Positions 47,001-56,077 of a stretch of 64,000 nucleotides of DNA are shown piece after piece. The notes below the pieces were generated by a model that saw only the letters and a program-made list of their open reading frames with translations, did not search any database and was not told the origin of the DNA. The position numbers and the translations under genes were made by a program. Source of the DNA: Pholiota molesta (taxonomy: Eukaryota; Basidiomycota; Agaricomycetes; Agaricales; Strophariaceae); assembly GCA_014925825.1 (NCBI GenBank), contig JACGCK010000081.1, positions 124,001 through 188,000 of the forward strand, given 5' to 3'. Positions within the stretch are counted from its first letter, which is position 1; every line of letters starts with the position of its first letter.

Positions 47001-49528
47001 TTTGTCCCAAGTCTGGCGTCAGAAAAGGAAGAAGCGATGACGCAGTGGGATCAACCTCATTCAGAAGTGAGTTTTGCAGGCATTACTTTGTTTTCTGGGA
47101 ACTTATTTCAATTTCATTTAGCTCGCACAACCCGTCCCAAGTCCGGCGTCAGAATCGCAAGCAACGATGCCCAAAATGGACTATGATAGCGAGCAACATT
47201 ACGCAGCCTTCTTAGCTCAGGCAGAAGTGAGTTTCGGAGCATTGCGATTATAGTTTCCTCAGAATTCATTTCATTTTCGTTAGACCGCACACTGGGTCCC
47301 GAGTCCGGCGCCAGAACAGGAAGAAGCTATGATACATTGGGGTCTACCTCATTCAGAAGTGAGTTTTGCAGGCATTTCAGTTTTTTCTGGGAACTTATTT
47401 CATTTTCATTTAGCTCGCACAACCCATCCTAAGTACGGCGTCAGAATTGGTAGCAACGGACGCCCAAATGTTCCTTGATCTGGAGAAAGAATATGCAGCC
47501 ATCTTACCTGAGGCAGATGTGAGTTTCGGAGCGTTGCAATCATTGTTTCCTCAAAATTCATTTCATTTTCGTTAGACCGCACACTGGGTCCCAAATCCGG
47601 CGCCAGAACAGGAAGATGCTATGGCACAGTGGGGTCTACCTCATTCAGAAGTGAGTTTTGCAGGCATTTCTTTGTTTTCTAAAGACTTATTTCCTTTTTC
47701 ATTTAGCTCGCACGACCCGTCTCACCAGTGTCAGCATTGGAAGCAACGATGGCGCAGGTGGATTATGATTATGATATGGAACCCTTGCAGATGAGCTTTG
47801 CGACAGAGGAAGAAGTTCGAGTCCCGCAAATGCAATCCTTAGCGTCGGACCCTACAGACGAAACGATGGCACAGTCGTTTTACTACTATACACCAGAAGA
47901 GATGGCACAAATGATGGCACAGGTAGCGTGTTACAACACGGAATATCCACCGTCTTTCGATGGCTTTGCGACAGAGGAAGCTCGAGACCCGCGAACGGAA
48001 TACTTAGCATCGGAACCTACGGACGAAACAACTACGGCACAGTCATTTTACATGCCGGAGTATACATCGTCGATCGAAGGCTTTGTGGCAGAGGAGGAAA
48101 CTCGAGACCACCAATCGGAATTCGCAGCACCGGAACCTACGGACGAAACGATGGCACAAGCGATGGCACCGACATTTTTCTATTCGGCACAAATGGCGGA
48201 CCAGGTAATATCGCAACTTTCGGAAGAAATGATGGCACAAATGCTGGCATCGGTAGCATCTTACCCAACGGATTATCCATCGTCTTTCGAAGGCTTTGCT
48301 ACAGAGGAGGAAGCTCGAAACCCGCGAATGGAATTCTTCGCATCGGAACCTACGGACGACTCGATGGCACAAACGGCACAGTCATTTTACGCGCCGCAAT
48401 ATACATCGTCTATCGAAGGCTTTGCGACAGAGGAGGAAACTCGAGACCAGCAAACGGAATTCGCAGCACCGGAACCTATGGTGAGTCTTTGCGCCTTTTA
48501 AGATTGTTTCAGAAGGTTTATTCAAATACCGTCTAGCTCAACCGACCTGTCCGACCTCTCCCAAAACGGAGGTCGGCGAGGGTCATTGCGAGCGAACCCT
48601 CAGTGCTGAGTGAATCACCGGTGGCGAGCGAACTGCCAGCGGTCCATGTAGCACCTGGACCCGTGGTGAGTTTCAGCGCTTTCGTTTATCGATTCTCCAA
48701 CTTACTTGGTCCTCAATAGTTTGACGCTTTGGACATCCTGGCAACGGCGGCAGAATCCCGGATACAGGAACTTCACGCGCAGGCTTCGATCGAGGTACCA
48801 GAGGTGAGTTCGAGCATATTTGTTAGCTGGCAATTTTGAAACTGACACGAAAGATCATGCAGGCCGGACCACGGATCATCAAGGCGCTGCCGAAGGGCCG
48901 AAACCTACAACCACGAGCGCCGGACGTGAGTTTCAGTGATATTCTTATCGTCGGTTCAGCTTGCTCATCTGATCTTCTTGTAGCCCAACATTTTCAATTT
49001 TGTCTGCATAAGCAGTCCAGCAGAGAAGGTAGCGGAGGCCCAAGGAGAGTTCTTATTCGGGGTGAGTCTCTACGTCTTTTTGGAATCATACCAGGAATTT
49101 ATTCAGGCATCATACTAGCCGACACCGTCGGTCCAAAGTCCTGTACTCGAGCAGGGCGAGGCAATGGCACAGATGGTTATGGATGGACGCGCCGCTACTG
49201 ATGTAGGGGCACCGGAAACGCGCGTTGTAAGTGGATTACTGTTATTGCTGTTCGTTTCTATCTAATGCCGTGATTTTAGAATCAGGACACGGAAGACATT
49301 TCGCGTGAGGACGACGCCGTCGCCGCCGATTCGGACGACGACGAAATGGAAGAGTACCCATTCCGGAATACCTGGTCACTGGTTGATACCCTAGGTAAAT
49401 GGAAACATTTACTGTACATTTTTTATTCTTCTTTGCCTTTTGTATTCTCCATGGACATTATCTGCATCAATCTGTATCACTATTATCTGTGTCCTTGGAC
49501 TTTCTATATCTCCGATGCTTTTTTGTAA
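44071..49528 (+). CDS. Mini-exon gene: three-TM protein with long tail built from 21 symmetric small exons
   Basis: I do not recognise the protein. Exon 1 (44071-45411, 447 residues) has hydrophobic segments at about 114-138, 253-275 and 384-416, a Gly/Ser/Arg-rich stretch and a polyproline run near 225. It is followed by 22 further exons: 45475-45606, 45664-45750, 45808-45876, 45935-46015, 46071-46229, 46288-46371, 46427-46513, 46578-46643, 46701-46775, 46830-46934, 46992-47066, 47122-47226, 47284-47358, 47414-47518, 47576-47650, 47707-48480, 48537-48665, 48720-48803, 48863-48925, 48984-49061, 49119-49226 and 49280-49528. Every internal exon is a multiple of three and all 22 introns are phase 0, 50-64 bases, mostly opening GTGAGTTT. 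The total is 1401 residues. The tail is acidic, Pro/Glu/Gln-rich and repetitive. Any subset of internal exons could be skipped without frame loss. One alternative is that exon 2 onward (ATG at 45481) is a separate gene. Confidence 0.7.
46578..47780 (+). repeat. Tandem array of 292-bp exon-intron-exon-intron modules
   Basis: Each module holds a 105-base exon (type A, containing QPVPSPASE...YAAFLPQAE), its intron, a 75-base exon (type B, containing VPSPAPE...HSE) and its intron. Full modules start at 46830, 47122 and 47414 (spacing 292, 292, 293); partial copies lie before (exons at 46578 and 46701) and after (start of exon 17 at 47707). Introns after type A exons are nearly identical to each other, as are those after type B exons, so exon and intron were duplicated together and recently. 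Confidence 0.9.
47797..48478 (+). repeat. In-exon protein repeats in the 774-base exon
   Basis: Within one uninterrupted exon, units with the consensus F-A-T-E-E-E-x-R ... EFxASEPTDETMAQ and YxSSxEGFATEE recur about five times at roughly 30-60 residue spacing. The nucleotide sequences are also similar, showing recent internal duplication without introns. Confidence 0.8.
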
Positions 49529-49960
49529 TTATAGAGTAAAGTTCTGTACTTTTATTACTGTACATTTACATTTCCTTATATTCTGATTGGGCTGAAACAA
49601 TGTAATTGGAACTGAAATATCCTTTGCTCTGAATTCATAATGAAAACAGTCTCGCTTCAATTGATTACACAAAGATAAAAGATCTATCGGTAGTGTTAGC
49701 AAAGATTGAGCTGAGAGTTTGGGCGCCCCTGTTTGAGTCACGTGACTGCGTTCGTATGCAAGCAAGGACAAACAAAAATAACAATGGCGGGCCGTGGCTG
49801 CAAGCTATTGTCCTCGACGACGAGCAGAACAATAGCCAACGATGAGCACAATGGAGTCGGACCATGGGCCTTATCCGCTGAGAGCTGTGAACTGGATTTC
49901 CTTTCTACACTTTGACCTCTACCACCACCATCAAACCTTCCGAGAACTTCCAGGTTCGCT
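49529..49960. other. Intergenic between mini-exon gene and Cys-rich receptor-like gene
   Basis: No gene seen; about 430 bases with the 3' flank of the upstream gene and the promoter of the next. Confidence 0.5.
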
Positions 49961-52900
49961 ATGTTCGCGCGTTTCGGCGCGTTAAGCGCCCTATTATTTC
50001 TGCCAATACCACTTCGTACGTCCTCATCTCGAATATATTTCTCTTTTACTAACCTCTGTCTCCAAAAGTTGCCCAATCAACATCAACAATCCTATGCATC
50101 GCAGGCCAATGTCTGCAGGGCTACTCCAACACAACCAGTGAGTGGCTTCCTACTCTGCGACAGTTCAGCGGCGTCTTGGTTCAACGTTCGACTGAGTGAG
50201 CATTTGTGCCCCACAACGGCCACTTATTTCGCCCGACCCCTGCGTGCTCTTAGGCCTCAGGGTTGCTTAGCGCTCACTGACCCCACCGGACTGTTCTTAC
50301 CATTGTTTCTGCGTTTACTCCTATCTAACTATATCTCATTTGCAGTTGGTGCCACCATAACCGGTACCTCTACCTCGATTCATCTTCTTCCTGGCACATA
50401 TGAGGCCTCAACAAACCCGCAACTTCTCCACGACACCCTAACCTCATCATCGGCATCTCTGTCATCCTCAGCAGGATTCAATGCCTCCTCTTCAATATCT
50501 CTCCCTTTGACCGTCGCATTGCAGCCCGGAGTAGCATTCTATGCGAACCGTCTATATTCAGGCCAAGCCGCCTTCTCAGCCCTGCCTTCATCACCAGTCA
50601 CCAACTTGTCGACTCCAGTTACGGCCGGTGCATTGGCGCTATCGTCCAACGTTTGGATCGCCTTGAACGTTGGACCCAACCGCCTCGTCATCTGGGACTC
50701 CATCCCGGACATTGCGCAGCTCCCTGTATCCAACGCAGGCTCACTCTCGCTCGTGGATATCCAGTCCGCTGCATGCTCGCCCGCATGCTCGGCCGGGGGC
50801 GTGTGCTCAGCGACAGGCGTATGCCAATGCCAGCCTGGATTTTCTGGAGCGTCATGCGAGACGTGCGCTTCCGGATTCTTTGGTCCTACGTGCCAGTCGT
50901 GTCCCTCAAACTGTACCACCTGCGATGACGGCACGACGGGGACGGACAGGTGTCTGAAGCCTGCACCAGCTGCGAATGCGCCGTCCAACTGCAACTGCCA
51001 GAGCGGAGTATGCGGTGCGAACGGTACGTGCGCGTGTACGCCTGGATTTACGACTGGCAACAACGGTACACAATGCGCGAAGTGCTTGCCTGGCTTCTTC
51101 CTGACACCCTCAGGCGACTGTCAAGGTGCGTTTTATGACCCAATTCGGCTGATTTTCGATTTTAATATTCTCTCTTCTTTGTCTCTAGTTTGCCAACTTG
51201 GTTGCACGCAGTGCGCCGATGGGACTGGTCAATGCACGGCATGCAAGTCAGGTTTCTCGCAAGATAGCGTCGATAAGACGAAGTGCGATCCATTACCAGC
51301 CACGACGACGACGAACCAGGTATGCCCTGATGGCAGCTTTCCCAACGGCGCTGCATGCGCAGTATGCTCCTCGGCTTGCAAAACTTGCACTGGTGGAACG
51401 TCGAACGACTGCATCCTCTGTGCCTCGGGCACTTTTTCCAATAATGGCGCATGTGTTTCTGCCGACACGCTGGGTGTGTGCCAAGGCACGAATCTCATTG
51501 CGGACAATGATAAGCATGAATGTGATAGTACGTTGATTGTTGTTCTATATTTCTACTTGCACTGACGTTTGATGTATAGCCTGCGGTGCGACCTGTACCA
51601 AGTGCCAAATCCCTGGCTTCAACGGTGCCTCAGTCGTGGAACAGAAGCAATGCACGGCGTGTCTCCCTGGATTCTTCCTCAGCAATGGTACCTGTGTTGC
51701 GAGTTGTCCTTCTGGCACAACGGTGTCCGCGCAAGACAATCTGACCTGCATTCGTAAGTCGTATGGAAATGGTCGCACTTTACAATTTACTGACTGATAT
51801 CGTAGCATGCGATTCATCCTGCACTTCTTGCTCAGGATCCTCAACCTTCTGCCTTACATGCTCCAACAACCAACTCGCGTCTAAAGGCCAATGCATATCC
51901 ACCTGCCCCTCCAACACGTTCGCCTCCGCAGGTGCTTGCCTCACTTGCAACGCAGACTGCGCCAGCTGCTCCGGGGGCTCATTCAATCAATGCACGAGCT
52001 GCCCAGCATCGCGTCCAGTGCTCGTCAACGGCCGCTGTCTCCCAACATGCGCCCAGAATCAGTTCTTCGACCCCACATCCGGAGCCTGCCAGGCCTGCGA
52101 CTCGAGCTGCGCAAGCTGCTCCGCGGCTGGACCGAGCAACTGTCTGGCGTGCGCGAATGCGGGGCAGAAGCTCAGCCAGGGCTCGTGTGTTGCGGCAGAC
52201 TGCCAGGCAGGCACCAGCGTCATCGCCGGCCTCGGCGTGTGTCTTTCGGACCTTGTTACCACGACCTCGCCGTCCGGCGGCTCCGCACCACCCCTCCCAC
52301 CAGTCTCCGGTATCAACACGACGACGACGGTGGAACATTCGCGTCGCCTCCAGTGGTGGGAGATCCTGCTTATGGCGCTCGGTTGTGCGTTTATTTTCCT
52401 TGCTGTGCTCTGGTGCTTCCGCCGGCGCCAGCGCAAGAAGCGCGCGGGTGCGAAGGCGGCGATGTACCCTCCGGACCACGGGCGCGGTTGGCGCTGGAAG
52501 CTCGCGCAGTGGGGGCTCAGGCTTCTCGGTCGCGGGTCGGCGCGGTCTACAACTCAGAATGGGTATCTGCCTACCACGAGGCAATTCTCGCCGATCCACG
52601 ATGAGCCCATGCCTGTTATCACACATCGGAATGCCGCCGCCGCCACTGGAGGTTGGCGCTGGAAGCTCATCCGTTGGGGCGAGAGGCTCTTCGGGCACGC
52701 TCCGAGCCAGCCTGTCGCAGTGCGCGTGCCGAATATCGTGCACCTCGGCCCGTTACACCACCAAAGCAATACGGGCCTCAAGGCGTACAAGGCCCCTTCA
52801 CCCACCCCAGCGGCGCCCGAAGTGGACATGGTGCACCTCATCGAGTCGTACAACCGCCGCCCCGACGCGAAGTCCGCTGCATGGCGCGAGCACCGCGCAG

Positions 52901-53163
52901 GGGGGCGGTATGCGCCGGTTCCGTCGCAGCGCGCGATGGAGGACGCGGAGCAGCGCTCGCTGAGCGACGCGAGCAGCCACATGTCGGCGCCGTCGCTGTA
53001 CTCGCAGCTGACGGGTGTGCCGCGGCGCGTGCAGGACCCGCGGCTGCCTGTGCGGCGCGACCTGGAGTCGCGCTTTTCGGTGAGCCTGTTTGCGGGAGAC
53101 GACGCGGAGCGGGAGCGTGGGTCTGCCAACAACGCGAAGCGAGCCGCGCCGATGCCGTTTTGA
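49961..53163 (+). CDS. Furin-repeat-like cysteine-rich single-pass membrane protein
   Basis: Six exons, 49961-50015, 50069-50137, 50346-51125, 51189-51527, 51580-51753 and 51806-53163, give 924 residues. An N-terminal signal peptide is evident (FGALSALLFLPIPLLAQ). An ectodomain of about 200 residues without many cysteines is followed by many CxxC-rich modules resembling furin-like/EGF-like repeats (for example CQCQPGFSGASCETC, CDSSCTSCSGSSTFC). Then one strong transmembrane helix (WWEILLMALGCAFIFLAVLW) and a basic stop-transfer RRRQRKKR. The cytoplasmic tail of about 260 residues contains two similar WRWKL...WG.RL segments and Ser/Arg-rich sequence, with no kinase domain. The architecture suggests a surface sensor or adhesion-type receptor; ligand and pathway are unknown. 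It lies 432 bases after the mini-exon membrane gene on the same strand. Confidence 0.8.
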
Positions 53164-54304
53164 TCTCGTTTCGAGTTGCGATTTTGTTCTTTTATTGTTT
53201 CTTTCCTTCGCGTGGATTTTCTATCTCTTATTGTTATTTTGTTCGTTGTCTGTCCGATTCTCTTCCGTTTTTCTCTATGCTCCGACTGTTACACCTTAAT
53301 TGCCATTGGCTACTACCTGTTATGACCATACGACTACTTATCTATAGACGTTACTATTCTCCACTCTGTAGCAAGGACACGGACACGGACACGGACATCT
53401 CGATGTATTTCTTAGTATACGACATATCGACGACCATTTATCTCATTCTTAATACCTGTACCAAACATGTATCGGTACACGCTATATTACTAGTATTTAG
53501 TAAGGAATCGGACTGGGTACATTTTAATTCATAATGCATCAATACCTTGCGGTGGTAACTTTGAAGAGAATAAGAATTTGCGGGTTTGGAGGTATGTCAA
53601 GGACAAAGATAAGGCCTCGTTGGGAGTAGAGGCTGTCAGTTGACTCTGATATAATTATCCATGTAATCCACGCCCGCCATTTCCATCAGCGAGATGATTG
53701 TCAATGGGAATGAATAGCTTGTACATCTTCCTTGATATTCTTGAAATCTATAAATCTGAGTATGCTGTCACCTGTGTTGTTTCTTGGTTGACCGTAGATA
53801 GCTTCAGTTTTACATGGTCTTTTCGAGTTAAAGATAGTTTCCGTTTACTTTACAACTTTCGATGGACACGGGATTCGGGCTCGAAGTCTATTTCAGGGAG
53901 ACAAATACGTTATGTTTTCCACAAATTGTCAACAAATTGATCTAGGTAGGTAATAATATCTGTTTAATCTATGCACAACTTTCCATCATTGCAGTAAGCT
54001 TTATCTCAATATTTGAATGGAATCTTTCCAGCGCTTGAATACAGCCTGTGGTCTATGCTGGTCTATGCAACAAGTAAGGACATCTGAAGGATGACTTTTA
54101 TAGAATATCATTAACCTTATTTGGTCCTGTGCATCGCAATGGGAATCTGGGGGATGACGTCACAGCATTACAATTTGATTATCGAGATTCATATCATATC
54201 TTGATAATTTTACGCAACTGCTTAAATTGGACCACAAGATTCACAAGTTCTTACATTCCCTTGCTCGTCGTCCCCATCTCAATTCAATAAAGTTGGTTCT
54301 CAAA
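53164..54304. other. Intergenic with a short GGACAC repeat
   Basis: No supported gene. A small tandem repeat of GGACAC (four units) lies at 53375-53398. The stretch before 54305 is AT-rich. Confidence 0.5.
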
Positions 54305-55715
54305 ATGCCTGTCCACTTTAAAGTCGCCGCACATGAGGCCAATTCTATGCCAAGTTTCAATCTTCAAGTTACGAACGCCGATCAGCTGCTGGCCGCGACC
54401 TGGGGAAAACAAACACGAATCCTCCGCAGTGCTGAGCTTCTGCAAAGCTCCTACCACAGTGGAAAACAAGATTTTTCGAAGATAAAACCTGTTAGGAACG
54501 GCTTCGTTGATACTGTGACGGAGGCGTATAACCAGCACTACCATCTTGTTATCAAGTCAGTTATTTTCTCTTGAATCAAAAAAATGGTTTGCTTAACGAC
54601 TGGCAGGCCGGATGACGTTTGGACGGCAATTCTAGGACAGTTTAACTTCTAGTACGTCGCATTTTATTCATTTGAAATTCATGCGAATTTAAGATTGTCT
54701 GATTCAGCGTCAACGCCCACGCAGAGGAGCTCCGACAACATTTTGTTCAGCACGAAGGGCAGAAGAAACTCACAGTTTCTGCATTTGGAGATCGATATTC
54801 CGTTGATTTTGGCGCCCTTGCAACCCGAATGACTGAATTGATTGATGAAAACGTTCGTCAGAACTAAGTTTCATGGCTATCTACTTACATTAACACAGGT
54901 CATCGATAAAGACCTGAAGGACTGGATCCTGCCAGATTTTAGCACCACGACAAAGAATGATACTGTGATCTGCGCTGTCATGATGATGGCTACACTCAAG
55001 GCGTAGGCCGCTTTTGTTTTCGTTTTTTATTAGATATCACAGCCAACCTAAGTCGTATTACTGCAGATACTTTTCCTTCGGATTCAGTTTATCCTGCGGT
55101 ATACCCTCCGTCACCCTAGAGGGCGAGAAACCTGACTGGGAAAAACTTCTCGCGCGAATCGACAAGCTGCAGCAGTTCGGGCCTGAACCAGAAGCATGGG
55201 CATCCCTCCTCCGACCCATCTTAACGCGCTTCGTCAAGGCATTCGACGGCGACCCGGACCTCGATTTTTGGGGCCGCGTCTGCCACTACCACCATACCGG
55301 CTCCGGCCCCACCTATCTCACAGGGTGGCTCACCGCGTTCTGCGTATGGGACCAAGAAGGCGTCTGGATGGGGCCCTCGTTGACGAGCCCCCGGCGCGAG
55401 TACGGATTCGGAAGCAAAAACATTGAGAGGCTTGTCCTCGACGACACCGAATACGGGCTGACAGACTCTGACAAAATCCCGGGCGGGTTCTGCGAGGTTG
55501 ACGTCGAGCTGGACGATAACGGCGAGATGTTCGATTGCATGATGGTGTCGGGCCACTTGGCGATGAAGGTGGAAGGCGAGGTGCGGGACACGGTGCGGCC
55601 TCTGCCGGGTTGGTTTATGTTTATCAAAGAGACGTGTGAGGACCCTATAGCAGTGGAGATGAATAATTTTTTTGAAGGTCGTCTCGGCGGAGCTGCTGCA
55701 GACTCAGGCGCTTGA
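54305..55715 (+). CDS. DUF4419-domain protein
   Basis: Five exons, 54305-54555, 54607-54651, 54708-54852, 54899-55002 and 55067-55715, join to 397 residues. The order of motifs matches the fungal DUF4419 family: RNGFVDTVTEAYNQHYHLVI, then PDDVWTAILGQFNFYVNAHA, SVDFGALATRMT, DWILPDFSTTTKNDTV, and SFGFSLSCGIPSVTLEGEK, followed by the Trp-rich HYHHTGSGPTYLTGWLTAF block. The molecular function of DUF4419 is not established. No transmembrane segment is seen. The ATG at 54305 was chosen because the upstream in-frame codon is TTG and the conserved region begins soon after. Confidence 0.88.
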
Positions 55716-56077
55716 GAGGGACCTAGAGGACGGTAGCTCTGTTGACAGTCGTTTTATTTTTGAATCTCAATATTTAATCATCTCCATTTCGTCCATCATT
55801 TACACTCAAGTCTCTCAAGTATCGTGGTCAGTTTGACTGTCGCTGACATAAATCCCATAAGACTAGATGCTAACAGAGTGGTGGTAATGTGATTGACCTA
55901 TTCTAGTAATATGGGTAATTAATACGAAAGCAATAAACAGCAAGAATGGTAGTGGTAATGAAATAGAGTACATAATGCGCAACAGACAGACAGTAGTAAG
56001 TAGTGCAGCTATAGGAGGATAATGTGCAAGTCTAAGTTTGTAATGTATGCCGATAAATTAACCCCGTCCTCCTCCAC
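55716..56077. other. Convergent intergenic region
   Basis: 3' flanks of the DUF4419 gene and of the minus-strand DEAD-box gene; no gene seen. Confidence 0.5.

Noticed and set aside
46578..47780. Regular repeats considered as a CRISPR-like or satellite array
   Set aside because: Units contain open exons with splice donors and acceptors in frame; no short palindromic repeats with unique spacers, and the organism is a eukaryote.
47928..48536. 202-codon alternate frame across the repeat exon of the mini-exon gene
   Set aside because: Open only because the DNA repeats lack stops in that frame; the chosen frame is the one that joins all flanking exons in phase 0.
51932..52963. 343-codon second-frame ORF inside the Cys-rich receptor-like gene
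   Set aside because: Overlaps the well-supported exon 6 in another frame; composition is Arg/Ala/Ser-rich without motifs.
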